Assembly: GCA_019912885.1 (NCBI GenBank)
Contig: JAIOHV010000106.1
Location: 1 to 43,164, forward strand
Source: a bacterium
Lineage (GTDB): Bacteria; Lernaellota; Lernaellaia; JACKCT01
DNA length: 43,164 nucleotides
Direction: 5' to 3'
Shown: piece by piece, positions 6,991 to 17,737 of the stretch
How the letters are laid out: each line of letters opens with the position of its first letter
How positions within the stretch are numbered: position 1 is the stretch's first letter
The notes under the pieces: model-generated
The model's input: only the letters and a program-made list of their open reading frames with translations
What the model was told of the DNA's origin: nothing
The model's database searches: none
Position numbers and translations under genes: made by a program

Positions 6991-9900
6991 CTACGGGATG
7001 ACCGGCAGCAGGTCCGTGAAGATGCCCATGAAGTCGTTGTTCGAACCCATGATGGTCTCGTCAACGAGATACAGGCCGTAACCCGCCACGTCGAACGACG
7101 GGATCTGGATTCCGCTCATGAGCTCGCCCAGGAACGGAATGAGCAGTTCGCCGAGGATCGGCGCGACGTTCTCGAACAGCGCGTTATCCCAGTCCATGAG
7201 CGGTTCGGCGAAGACGTAAACGGTCATCGTCGGATCGTCGAAGTCCACCCAGAGGGTGTTGTCCGGGAAGGTGATCGAAAGTTCGCCGGGGATGATGATG
7301 CCGACCGCCATCTCCAGGAAGAGCGTCTCGTCGGAGCCGTCGTCGACGTACATCGACACGAGCAGGTCGCCGAGCTGGAACTCGATGGGGATGAAGCCGT
7401 CGGTTTCGGCCTGGCCGCTCGGCGGCGCCACCACGAGGACCGGCGGCAGCAACGGACGCAGTTTGATGTCCACATCGCCCGGCTTGGCAGCGTGCAGGCC
7501 CGGGAACGCGAGTTGCATGAAGACGTTGTCGGTCTCCACGACCGCGTCGAAGTTCTGCGAGATCATGCCCGTGCGGAACAGCAGATACAACGCCTGGTTG
7601 ATGAGGTCGTCACCGAGCACGACGCCGAATCCGTAGGGGTTCTGCGTGCCGGGGACGTTGGCTCCGATCTCGGTATCCGCCGGCGGAATGCCCGGGGTGT
7701 AGAGGGAGCCGCCGAAGTCGGGCACGCCGGGGATGGTGTCGGGCGAGCTGACGCCCATGTTCATCTCGATGGTGCCGCCGTCCTGATCCCACAGCACCGT
7801 TTCGATGGCGTAGGTCACACCGAACTCGGCGCCGCCGACATCAAACGAGAAGTCGGTCGGGAGCTGGTTGAGCAACTCCTCGAGCAGATCCGGCACGGTG
7901 TCGGAGAGCACGTCGTTGATGACATCTTCCATGAGATCGCTGATGTCGTCCTTGAACCAGTCCTCGAGTTCGTCGGGGAAGTTGTTGATATCAAACGAGA
8001 AGCCCTGGATGCTCATGCTGATGTTTTCGATCTCGACGGTGAAGTGGTCGTTTTCGTCCACGTAGATGAACGCGTCCGAATCGAGCCGGATCTCATCCAT
8101 GTCCACATCGCCGGAAATCGAGTAGCCGATGCCGAGAATGGTGCCGCGCACCTTGAATTCGAGGTGGATGTCGTTGACGCCGGCGACGAGCTTGATGCCG
8201 AGGCTCGGCAGAACGTCGAGCGAGAAGAACGGATCGCCGATCGTGACCTGTTGCACCTCCGCGCGCGCGCTGGCGATCGTGATGCCCCAGAATTTCACCT
8301 TTTCATCGAAGATCGGGTTCAACGAGTAGAGCAGGTTCGGAATCTGGTCGATGAGCTCGTTGAGGATCGGCATCATGAGATCGATCAACTGGTTGAACCC
8401 GCGCTCGTTCATCCGGAAGAACATCGCCGGCTGGATGAGCGCATTGTCGGGAACCTTTGAGCCGTTCATCGTGCTGACGGACGCCTTGGACGTATTGCCC
8501 GAGCCGCCCTCGGTGACCGTCAACTCCATGATGTTGAGGCCGTGCTCGAGGTTGTAGTCGTGGCTGAACTGGCACGCGTTCGGCGGGCCGGCGAGGTTTC
8601 GGACGGTACCCGGTGAATCCGAATACACGATCGTATCGTTCAGATAGTTGCAGCCGTTCACGATGCCGGAAATCAGGATGGAGTTCTGATCCACCCACAG
8701 GCCGCGTTCGGGCGTCCAGATTTCGATATCCGGCGCCGTCACGTCGATGACCTGGATGGTTTCCGTATCCGACAGGCCGCTCCACGGAGGCGCGGCGGTG
8801 CCGGTGATGTCGAAGATGCCCTGGTCGTTGAAGGTGATGTCGCCGGCCGCCGGCGTGTCGTCCTGCACCCCATTCGTCGGATTGACCGAAAACGCCGCGT
8901 CGACGGTGTCCACGATATTGCCGTACTGGTCCTTGATGACCGCCTCGGGATGCGTGAACTCGCCCTGATTCAGCACGGGGTCGGGAATGAGGATGTCGAG
9001 CCGGAACGGATCGCCCGCGAGCACCTCGACGACCTGTTCGGCGAACAGGCCCGTGCCCACCACCGTCGCGCGCACGGTGACGAAGCCCGCGCGGGTGAAG
9101 ACGAAATACGCCGGGTTGCCCTGCGTGATGGTAACGCCCCACGTGGGGGAGGTCGTCCACAGGACGTTCGCGAAAATTTCCTGATCGTCCTCGTTATACA
9201 CGGTGGCCGTGCCGGAGATCTGCTCGCCCGCCTGCGTTTGCAGCGCGGACATGTCGATCTCGATCGAGCCGGCCTGGTCCGGGTCCACCCACACGAACGC
9301 CTCGCCTTCAACGAACTCGCTGTCGAGAATCGTGGAAAGCGTGATCGTGAAGAAACCGGGCTGCGTGAACAGCACCGTCTGGTTCAGTTCGTTCACCGTC
9401 ACGCCGTTGGCCGGCAGGACGTCCCAGTCAACCGTGACCTCGTCCGAGCGATCATCGCCGGTCTCGTCGATGACGGCGTAATCCACCGTCACGAATTCGC
9501 CGGCCTCGATCTGGTTCTTGTCGAGCGTGACCTGGATGTGCGGTTCGATAAGCTCGATCGAGAAGTAGCTGTAGGCGTCGACGATGCCCTGCGGATTCGA
9601 GTCCGGGTCGACGTGGTTCGGATGCGTTCCGTAGATGCGAAGCGTGTAGTCGCCGGGATCGACATACGGAAATTCGCCGCTGACGAATCCGCCGCCGACC
9701 GTGAGGTCGCCCGTCCAGTCCGCGTACCCGGAGCCGTTATCCACAAGGACATGAATCGTGCCCGGATCGATGTTGAAATACGTCGCCTGAATGGGGATGT
9801 CGCGGTAATTGAAGATCGCACCGGGCTGCGGCTCGATGATTTCGATCTTGCCCATGTCGATGGAGAAATTGACGGAATCCGTATCGCTGCCGCCCGAACC

Positions 9901-10476
9901 GTCGAAGACGTTCGCGACCAGCGTGTGGCTGCCCGCGTCGATCGCGAAGACGCCGGTGATCTTGGTGGAAGTGACGGTCAGGTACGAGGTGATGTCGTCG
10001 CCGTCGAGGGTAACGACCGTCAACCCGACGTTGATATTCGCGACGTTCGCCTCGATATCGAAGGTGTAGCCGTCGAACTCCTGATTGTCGGCCGGCTTCA
10101 CGAACGCGACGGTGGGGAGGTCGTCATCGTCGTCGTCCGCGTCATCGTCGGAGTCGTCGTCGGAGTCATCGTCCGAGTCGTCGTCCGAATCGTCGTCCGA
10201 GTCGTCATCCGAGTCGTCATCCGAGTCGTCGTCCGAGTCGTCGTCGGCGTCGTCGTCCGAATCGTCATCGAAATCGTCGTCCGCGTCGTCGTCCGGGAAG
10301 GTGTCGTCGTCGCCGATGTCGTCATCGCCCGGAGGGGGCGGGCTAAAATCGTCGTCGTCATCGCCGACGCGAGAGCCGCCGTTGTCCTCGCCGCCGCCGC
10401 AAGAGCACGAGGCCAGCGAAAAGGCGAGCGCCAGTACAAGAAAGACCGTAAGCGCGGTCGACCGATTCCGCGTCAT
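6991..10476 (-). CDS. Large surface lipoprotein: Asp-rich tether, Ig-like domains, BPI/TULIP-like domain
   Basis: ATG 10476 follows GGGAGG. The signal peptide ends in lipobox LASC with lipidated Cys24, Ser at +2 and a second Cys at 26, so outer-membrane sorting is likely. Residues about 36-127 are an Asp-rich tract (DDDS/DDDD units). Residues about 128-660 contain several beta-sandwich Ig-like modules (for example FVKPADNQEF, IEIIEPQPGAIF, QTQAGEQISGTATV). From about residue 690 the protein resembles the two-barrel TULIP fold of BPI/LBP. An amphipathic region is followed by DVDMDEI and VEIENISMSIQG strands. A helical stretch (DDISDLMEDVIND) comes next. A second half opens GFGVVLGDDLINQALYLL and the ending is LMSGIQIPSFDVAGYGLYLV, laid out like the BPI C-terminus. 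Lipid or hydrophobic-ligand binding at the cell surface is inferred. A terminator follows the gene. Confidence 0.8.
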   Translation of the reverse strand: MTRNRSTALTVFLVLALAFSLASCSCGGGEDNGGSRVGDDDDDFSPPPPGDDDIGDDDTFPDDDADDDFDDDSDDDADDDSDDDSDDDSDDDSDDDSDDDSDDDSDDDSDDDADDDDDDLPTVAFVKPADNQEFDGYTFDIEANVANINVGLTVVTLDGDDITSYLTVTSTKITGVFAIDAGSHTLVANVFDGSGGSDTDSVNFSIDMGKIEIIEPQPGAIFNYRDIPIQATYFNIDPGTIHVLVDNGSGYADWTGDLTVGGGFVSGEFPYVDPGDYTLRIYGTHPNHVDPDSNPQGIVDAYSYFSIELIEPHIQVTLDKNQIEAGEFVTVDYAVIDETGDDRSDEVTVDWDVLPANGVTVNELNQTVLFTQPGFFTITLSTILDSEFVEGEAFVWVDPDQAGSIEIDMSALQTQAGEQISGTATVYNEDDQEIFANVLWTTSPTWGVTITQGNPAYFVFTRAGFVTVRATVVGTGLFAEQVVEVLAGDPFRLDILIPDPVLNQGEFTHPEAVIKDQYGNIVDTVDAAFSVNPTNGVQDDTPAAGDITFNDQGIFDITGTAAPPWSGLSDTETIQVIDVTAPDIEIWTPERGLWVDQNSILISGIVNGCNYLNDTIVYSDSPGTVRNLAGPPNACQFSHDYNLEHGLNIMELTVTEGGSGNTSKASVSTMNGSKVPDNALIQPAMFFRMNERGFNQLIDLMMPILNELIDQIPNLLYSLNPIFDEKVKFWGITIASARAEVQQVTIGDPFFSLDVLPSLGIKLVAGVNDIHLEFKVRGTILGIGYSISGDVDMDEIRLDSDAFIYVDENDHFTVEIENISMSIQGFSFDINNFPDELEDWFKDDISDLMEDVINDVLSDTVPDLLEELLNQLPTDFSFDVGGAEFGVTYAIETVLWDQDGGTIEMNMGVSSPDTIPGVPDFGGSLYTPGIPPADTEIGANVPGTQNPYGFGVVLGDDLINQALYLLFRTGMISQNFDAVVETDNVFMQLAFPGLHAAKPGDVDIKLRPLLPPVLVVAPPSGQAETDGFIPIEFQLGDLLVSMYVDDGSDETLFLEMAVGIIIPGELSITFPDNTLWVDFDDPTMTVYVFAEPLMDWDNALFENVAPILGELLIPFLGELMSGIQIPSFDVAGYGLYLVDETIMGSNNDFMGIFTDLLPVIP

Positions 10477-10855
10477 GTTCGGATTCCTCCCAACCCCTAA
10501 TGGCTTCCCAAATTACGCATCTTGTTCGCATTCGGGGCGAACGCAGTAAAGCGAATTTCTCAGTCGCAAATGATATCCCCTCCCGCCGCGTGGCGTCAAC
10601 GCGGCACCCACGAAAAAATGCCCCAAATTTCGGGTATTTCAACGAAAATCGTCGGGAAATTGTCACCGCCCTCGCCGGAGAAGCGGGAAAATATCCGCCG
10701 CGCGGGGGCTCCGGAGCGAACGGCATCACCGCGCTTGGCGGACCGAAATTCGTGCGTTCCGGATCACGCCATCGCCGCGAAGCCGTTGTCGCTGGCGTTT
10801 GGGACGTGTTATTGGGAACAGGAACGCTGGGGTTTTTCCATTGTGGAGGTGATTC
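10477..10855. promoter_or_regulatory. Divergent intergenic region between two lipoprotein genes
   Basis: This 379-bp gap must contain the 5' signals of both the large lipoprotein (minus) and the cupredoxin gene (plus). Shine-Dalgarno sequences are clear on both sides: GGGAGG for the minus gene, and GGAGGTGA at 10845-10852 for the plus gene. I find no convincing -35/-10 pair, and none of the dispersed repeat families. Confidence 0.4.
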
Positions 10856-11527
10856 ATGAGGCGTTTTCCCCGTGCGATTTATTTTCTCATCGCCGCGAGT
10901 GCGATCGCGATGTCGCCGTTCGCGGCGTCTTGCTCCTGCTCGGGCGACGATGACGACGACTCGGACACCGGCGATTTGCCCACCGTGGACGATGACGCGG
11001 CGGACGACGACGACACCGCGGGTGGCGACGATGACGACGCCGGCGACGACGACGATTCCGCCGGCGACGACGATGCGGGTGATGACGACGATGACGATGA
11101 CTCCGGTGACGACGACGATGACGATGACACCGGTGACGACGACGACGATCTTGACGACGACACGGGCGATGACGACACGGGCGACGACGACACCGGCGAC
11201 GACGACACCGGCGACGATGACACGGGCGACGACGACTCCGCCGTGGCTTACGATCACCTGGTCACGATCGACGGCTCCGATGTGGACATCGATCCGCTGA
11301 ACATCGACGTCGGCGATACGGTGCGTTTCCTGAACGAAGACTCGTTGACGCATCGCCTGATGAGCGGCACGCCGGGCAACCCGGACGGTGAGTTTGACAC
11401 CGGTAATCTCGGCAACGGCGATTTCTTCGACCACACCTTCGACTCGGTGGATTCGTACACGTACTATTGCTCGCTGCATTCGGGCACGATGTTCGGGTAC
11501 GTGATCAACGTGTCGGCGGTGAAATAG
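10856..11527 (+). CDS. Asp-tethered cupredoxin (blue-copper) lipoprotein
   Basis: GGAGGTGA lies just upstream of ATG 10856. The signal peptide ends AASC with lipidated Cys26, Ser27 and a second Cys28. Residues about 30-129 are almost wholly Asp with Gly, Ser, Thr and Ala spacers (DDDTGDDDTG units). The C-terminal 90 or so residues form a plastocyanin/azurin-type domain. It has a type 1 copper ligand set: His166 (in DSLTHRLMSG), Cys205, His208 and Met212 (CSLHSGTM). Cupredoxins carry single electrons between redox partners. Here the copper domain would sit on a long acidic arm away from the membrane. The redox partner is not in the window. It is convergent with the SWIM gene across about 34 bp, with no obvious terminator. 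Confidence 0.9.
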   Translation: MRRFPRAIYFLIAASAIAMSPFAASCSCSGDDDDDSDTGDLPTVDDDAADDDDTAGGDDDDAGDDDDSAGDDDAGDDDDDDDSGDDDDDDDTGDDDDDLDDDTGDDDTGDDDTGDDDTGDDDTGDDDSAVAYDHLVTIDGSDVDIDPLNIDVGDTVRFLNEDSLTHRLMSGTPGNPDGEFDTGNLGNGDFFDHTFDSVDSYTYYCSLHSGTMFGYVINVSAVK

Positions 11528-11561
11528 CGTACACGTTGCCGAGGCGAAAACGGCGGAGTCG

Positions 11562-12737
11562 CTAGGTGTTCATGCGTTTCTGCAAAAAGTACTGGAGTTC
11601 GATCACCATGTCCCTCAAAGTTTTTCCGCCGACGCCCTGAAATTTCAGGAAATTCGCGGCTTCGAATTGCAGGATTTCCTCTATGGTGTGAATTCGGTTC
11701 GCCATCAGGATATTGGTGAGTCTTGCGGGGAGTTTCATCGTCCCCAAATGCGTTTTCCGCAGCGGCTCGGGTAATTTCCCGGCCAGCTCTTGCAAAAGGG
11801 GGTCGCCCAGCGCGGGGAGCCTCTTTTGCGTCGAAACGATTTTCGCCTCCGACTTCACGATGACGCGAAGGATCCTGGCAGGCGGCCGATCCATGTAGGC
11901 CGGTTTCAGACACTCGACGAGCTGCTCCCCCCCGATAGGCTTGGGGCAAGGCCCCAGAATCAAAAGAGCCGCCTCGGGCGTTTCGGGAAGCACCGGTTCA
12001 TACGTCAGACCCTCGATGTCTTCGCCCAGGCGCCAGAAGCGGTCCGGATCCGTCGAAATCGGCGTTGCCGGCTCCTCAATGGACGCGTGTCCCGGTTCCG
12101 CGATGACGGCGGGCGCATCGCCGGAATCGGTTTTCCGCAGTTTTCTCAACGCCTCGATGACCTGTTTCTCGTCGCGCCCCCGCAACGCGAAAATCAAAAA
12201 CGGGTCGTCGTCGAAGCGGTCGCCGAGAACGTAATACACGGCCGCGATATGCTTGCAGGGATTGGCCCAGTCCGGACAGGAGCACACCGTTTGCAGGTCG
12301 TCGATCCTCTTCGGGAACAACGATGCGCCGACCGCGGAGAACGCCTCCTCGATCGCCTGCGGCATCTCCCCCGCCAGCAGTTTTGCCGCGAAAAGGGCTT
12401 GCGAGGCCAAGGCCTTGAAGATTTTTTCCCAACTCGCGTCCGACAGGGGCTGGATTTGCAACTTGACCGCATACGGCGTTCTTCGGCTGCCCTGAACCCG
12501 CGATCGGACGACGCCGGCGCCGATGTCGATGTCGATCACCTGCCCTCGGCGCGCGTAGGTTCTCCCCCGCGCAAGCCGCGCGCCCATGTCGAAGGACTCC
12601 AGCACGCCGATCCACCGGGACGACCACCACGTTCCGCCGATTTTTTTCTCGACCTTCAAGCCGTCCTTGACCTGGCGCGCCAGCTTTTTCTCGAATCGGG
12701 GCCTATAGCCGTCGTCGTCCCATCGCCACCCGCCCAT
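11562..12737 (-). CDS. SWIM zinc-finger protein, SNF2 partner
   Basis: The protein carries a SWIM zinc finger with Cys152, Cys154, Cys161 and His163 (CSCPDW...CKH), a CxC-x6-CxH arrangement. The N-terminus (MGGWRWDDDGY) and following beta-rich part match the family usually encoded beside bacterial SNF2 helicases. The C-terminal 60 residues include an FLKFQGVGGKTLRDM-like helix-hairpin-helix segment that may touch DNA. I choose ATG 12737 because GGAGGA sits at the right distance upstream, inside the end of the helicase gene. The longer frame to 12782 has no such site. Only one base separates the two genes, so they are surely co-transcribed. SWIM fingers bind DNA or protein. The pair's role is not established; repair or clearing of stalled complexes is plausible. 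Confidence 0.85.
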   Translation of the reverse strand: MGGWRWDDDGYRPRFEKKLARQVKDGLKVEKKIGGTWWSSRWIGVLESFDMGARLARGRTYARRGQVIDIDIGAGVVRSRVQGSRRTPYAVKLQIQPLSDASWEKIFKALASQALFAAKLLAGEMPQAIEEAFSAVGASLFPKRIDDLQTVCSCPDWANPCKHIAAVYYVLGDRFDDDPFLIFALRGRDEKQVIEALRKLRKTDSGDAPAVIAEPGHASIEEPATPISTDPDRFWRLGEDIEGLTYEPVLPETPEAALLILGPCPKPIGGEQLVECLKPAYMDRPPARILRVIVKSEAKIVSTQKRLPALGDPLLQELAGKLPEPLRKTHLGTMKLPARLTNILMANRIHTIEEILQFEAANFLKFQGVGGKTLRDMVIELQYFLQKRMNT

Positions 12738-12738
12738 T

Positions 12739-15700
12739 TCAGTCCTCCGCCACGGCTTCCCGGGAAAGCGCGAACATCTCACGCAACCGATCCGTGGACA
12801 TTTCGGTCAGCATGTTTTCGCCGACGCCGATGACGCTGTCGGCCAACGCCTTTTTTTCGTCGATCATGCGGTCGATCCGCTCCTCGATGGTCCCCTGGCA
12901 AACGAATTTGTGGACCTGTACGTTTTTTTTCTGCCCGATGCGGAACGCGCGGTCCGTGGCCTGGTCCTCCACCGCCGGGTTCCACCAGCGATCGAAGTGG
13001 AACACGTGGGAAGCCGACGTCAGGTTCAGACCGGTTCCCCCGGCCTTGACCGAGAGAAGGAACAGCGCGGGCCCGCCTGGCGACTGAAATTCGGCGACCA
13101 TGGCATCCCGTTTTTTCTTGGGCACCGCACCGTGCAGGAATAACGTTTCCCGCCCGGTGGCGTGCTGGAGCGATGTGCGCAACATCGTGCCCATCGCCGC
13201 GAATTGCGTGAAGATCAGCGCCTTGTCCCCGGCGTCCAGGATCTCCTCGAGCATCGACAACAGGCGCGTAAGCTTTCCCGACCGCCCGTCGAGGGATCGC
13301 TCCGGAACGTCACGCTCCTGAAGGAATTGCGCGGGGTGGTTGCAGATCTGCTTGAGTTTCATCAGCGTGGCCAGCACGAGCCCCTTGCGTTCGATGCCCT
13401 CCGCGGAATCGATTTTTTCCATCATCTCGTTGACCACGGCCTGGTAGAGGGTTCCCTGCTCGCGGCTCAGCGGGCAGAAGACCTTCGTCTCGATCTTTTC
13501 CGGAAGGTCCGCGATCACGTCGCGATCCGTCTTTAACCGCCGCAGCACGAACGGAGAGATCGCGCGCTTGAGAATCTCGGCGCGCCCGGTGTTGCGATAT
13601 TTCTCGATCGGGATGGCGAACCCGCGGCGAAACGACTCCGCCTGGCCCAAAAATCCGGGATTCAGGAATTCCATGATGGACCACAATTCGGCAAGCCGGT
13701 TTTCGACGGGCGTGCCCGTCAGCGCGGCTCTTCGAGACGCGCCGATCGCCCGGATCGCCCGGGTTTGCCTGGCCTGGCTGTTCTTGATGTTCTGAGCCTC
13801 GTCGAGAACCACGCGTCTCCAGGAAAGGGCCTGGAACAACTCGCGATCGCGCAGCGCGAGAGCGTAGGTGGAAAGAACGAGATCGTGTCGTTTCGCGTGG
13901 TCGATGAAATCGTCCTTCGTCGAGAGGCGTTGCGGGCCGTGATGGATGGTGACGCGCAGGGACGGGGCAAAACGCAACGCCTCGAGCTTCCAGTTCTCCA
14001 GCACGGACATGGGCGCGAAGAGCAGCGTCGGCGGAATACCGGAATCGACGGGGACGCCTTCCCGTTCCAAGAGCAGTAGTGCGAGCAACTGGATCGTCTT
14101 CCCAAGGCCCATGTCGTCGGCCAGGCAAGCGCCGAGGCCGAAGCGCTCAAGAAAAGCCAGCCACGAGAGGCCGCGTTCCTGGTAGGGGCGCAAAGTGCCT
14201 TTCAAAGATCTGGGCACGGATACCGGCGCCAAGGCTTGCCCCGTGGTCAGACCCTCGAATAGCGGAGCGATGTCGCCGGTCACCTCCACGCCGACTAACG
14301 GGAGCCCCGCCGCGTCCGTTTCGTGGAAAAGTCCGGCGCGAAGCGCATCGGACAGCGCCATTTCGCCCCGATCCTGTTTTTTTCGAAAGAATTCCAGCGC
14401 CGCTTCGATCTGATCCGCCTTCAATTCCACCCATTGCCCGCGCACTTTCACCAAAGGCTGCTTGAGACGCGCAAGCCGCTCGAACTCGGCCAACGAAAGT
14501 TCGGCGTCGCCAAGGGCAATGGACCAGGAAAAGGCGACGATGCCCTCCTCGCCGACCAGTCCCGACGAAACGCCGCCTCCATCCTTTGAGGAGAGCTTCA
14601 TTTTGACGCCCAATCGGGCGACCGGCTTGCTCCACCAGGGCGGCGTCAGCACCCCCAGCCCCGCCTGCTCCAACAGCGGCGCGGCATGGCGCAGAAAGTC
14701 GTAAGCATCCCCCGCGGAAAAGAAAAACCCGGTTGGTGTCGGATCGGACAGGCTTTTTTCGATGGCCGGGGAAAGGCGGGATGCCTTCCCCAAATGTGCA
14801 AGCAACCGCTCCTGCGGGTCTTCCCATTTTCGCTTGAGAAAGGTCAAAGTTCGCTTGCTGGTTGTCCAGACATCCGCCGCGTCGAGCACGACGCTGGGGT
14901 CGTCCAGAGCCTGCAAGTGGTAGCTGACTCTCCATTCGGCGGAATTCGCTTTTTCGGTGTCCTCGGGCGGTTCAACGCGGCAGCAAAGACGAAAGGAGCC
15001 GCCGGTGTCCGCGCCTTGGGTCCAGGCCCGCAAATCGCGCACAAAAGGCGCCCATCGGTCGTCATCCCCCAACAGTATTTCGTTCTCGTCGCCAAGGGAC
15101 GCCAGCCACGCGTCAAGAGGCGGGGCTTTCAACAACCCGCGCCGGGGAAACGACAAAGGACGGCCTTGGAGCGCCCGGCGTACCCGCGCGTCGAGCAGGG
15201 AAGTCACGAAGCCCCGCGTCAACCGATCCGCCGAATGGTTCGCAAGGGAAGGAACGGCCCTGCAAGACGGCGGCATGGCCCGCAACAGGACGGCCAGCCG
15301 GCTGTCGTTTTCGAACAGGGGCCGCCATTCCGATACCCACCCGTCGCTTGCCTTGCTGATGGACGGCAAATAGCGCTTGTTCAAAAAAAGTTCGTCCGCC
15401 AGTCGGGCCGCCTCCGAAAAAAAGCGCAGGGAGTCGCCAAAAACGACGCCCATGCCGGGGCGCGACGGCAACCGGAGCAAAACGTCCGTTGTGTCCATTC
15501 CGGAAAAGCAAAGAGCGGGTACGCGCCAAGCACCAAGCTCGCACGGACTCGTCGCGTCAAGGGATGCGCGATCTTCCAGGATCAACCAGGGCGACGAAAC
15601 CGGACCCGTGGCCGTGGCCGGTAACAATAATTCGAGAACGTCGTCGTTTCCCGGCGCCGGCAATCCGTCGCCGAGCAGATCCGCGAGCGTTTCCCGCAAT

Positions 15701-15849
15701 GGCCCGCATGCGGCGGCGTGGGGATGCGGCGCGATGGCCGCCACTTTCGCCGTGCGCACTTCGCGCTTTTTCGACGAGGAAACGGAGTCCGTTTCGCCCC
15801 AGAGAAAAAAGCCGTTGTCCGGCGACCAATTGGCATGAATGACGATCAT
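12739..15849 (-). CDS. SNF2-family helicase/ATPase
   Basis: This is a 1036-residue superfamily 2 ATPase. The N-terminal half is the variable SNF2-associated region (DUF3670-like), ending near [19 protein letters not shown], the Q-motif-like entry to the motor. Walker A is DDMGLGKT with Lys584, the DEAQ box is at 683-686, and the second RecA lobe contains [12 protein letters not shown] and [12 protein letters not shown] (motifs V and VI). Such enzymes translocate on double-stranded DNA to remodel bound proteins; RapA is a well-known relative. Length and all motor motifs are intact. The start has no strong Shine-Dalgarno, but [12 protein letters not shown] is typical of the family. It is the first gene of a two-gene unit with the SWIM protein and is divergent from methylmalonyl-CoA mutase. 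Confidence 0.92.
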   Translation of the reverse strand: MIVIHANWSPDNGFFLWGETDSVSSSKKREVRTAKVAAIAPHPHAAACGPLRETLADLLGDGLPAPGNDDVLELLLPATATGPVSSPWLILEDRASLDATSPCELGAWRVPALCFSGMDTTDVLLRLPSRPGMGVVFGDSLRFFSEAARLADELFLNKRYLPSISKASDGWVSEWRPLFENDSRLAVLLRAMPPSCRAVPSLANHSADRLTRGFVTSLLDARVRRALQGRPLSFPRRGLLKAPPLDAWLASLGDENEILLGDDDRWAPFVRDLRAWTQGADTGGSFRLCCRVEPPEDTEKANSAEWRVSYHLQALDDPSVVLDAADVWTTSKRTLTFLKRKWEDPQERLLAHLGKASRLSPAIEKSLSDPTPTGFFFSAGDAYDFLRHAAPLLEQAGLGVLTPPWWSKPVARLGVKMKLSSKDGGGVSSGLVGEEGIVAFSWSIALGDAELSLAEFERLARLKQPLVKVRGQWVELKADQIEAALEFFRKKQDRGEMALSDALRAGLFHETDAAGLPLVGVEVTGDIAPLFEGLTTGQALAPVSVPRSLKGTLRPYQERGLSWLAFLERFGLGACLADDMGLGKTIQLLALLLLEREGVPVDSGIPPTLLFAPMSVLENWKLEALRFAPSLRVTIHHGPQRLSTKDDFIDHAKRHDLVLSTYALALRDRELFQALSWRRVVLDEAQNIKNSQARQTRAIRAIGASRRAALTGTPVENRLAELWSIMEFLNPGFLGQAESFRRGFAIPIEKYRNTGRAEILKRAISPFVLRRLKTDRDVIADLPEKIETKVFCPLSREQGTLYQAVVNEMMEKIDSAEGIERKGLVLATLMKLKQICNHPAQFLQERDVPERSLDGRSGKLTRLLSMLEEILDAGDKALIFTQFAAMGTMLRTSLQHATGRETLFLHGAVPKKKRDAMVAEFQSPGGPALFLLSVKAGGTGLNLTSASHVFHFDRWWNPAVEDQATDRAFRIGQKKNVQVHKFVCQGTIEERIDRMIDEKKALADSVIGVGENMLTEMSTDRLREMFALSREAVAED

Positions 15850-15936
15850 GGTTTATTGAACGGCGCTCCGCGTCCGTGGCTCGGCGGATTTTTCGATCAA
15901 AACTCAGCAAGTTACAAGACGGGCGGTCGCTCCGGC

Positions 15937-15965
15937 TTGGCGCGTCTTTCGCGCTTGGCTATGAT
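15937..15965 (+). promoter_or_regulatory. Sigma70-like promoter for methylmalonyl-CoA mutase
   Basis: TTGGCG (15937-15942), a 17-base spacer, and TATGAT (15960-15965). The expected start of transcription near 15972 leaves a leader of about 50 bases before ATG 16021. Confidence 0.6.
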
Positions 15966-16020
15966 CGGCTCGTCGTATCCCGGCGCGTCGGGAATCCCAC
16001 GGTCGAGACAGGAGCATCGT

Positions 16021-17685
<1,665 letters not shown>

Positions 17686-17737
17686 AGTTTCGAGTGTCGA
17701 GTTTCGAGTGGCGAGTGAAACGCCAAATCGCATTCGG

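Noticed and set aside
8950-10500. Plus-strand frame of about 500 codons with runs of Val, Ile and Arg, antisense to the large lipoprotein
   Set aside because: It mirrors the Ig-like and Asp-tract coding DNA. The Val-rich repeats are the complement of Asp codons, and there is no ribosome-binding site.
10085-10549. Poly-Ser frames (also 10879-11223, 20726-21067, 31631-32167 and 42944-43162)
   Set aside because: SSSSE-type sequence is simply the reverse complement of the Asp tracts in another frame. No start signals are present.
10948-11244. Repeated Asp-codon DNA considered as a CRISPR or minisatellite array
   Set aside because: It lies wholly inside a well-supported reading frame and encodes the tether.
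2896-15849. A single defence island made of the methyltransferase, nuclease-like gene and SNF2/SWIM pair
   Set aside because: Two large lipoprotein genes and a blue-copper protein intervene, and the transcription units are separate. Only the methyltransferase/nuclease-like pair is kept as a weak hypothesis.
15718-16020. Upstream extension of methylmalonyl-CoA mutase
   Set aside because: It would overlap the start of the SNF2 gene, is not conserved in the family, and lies upstream of a clear promoter and AGGAG site.
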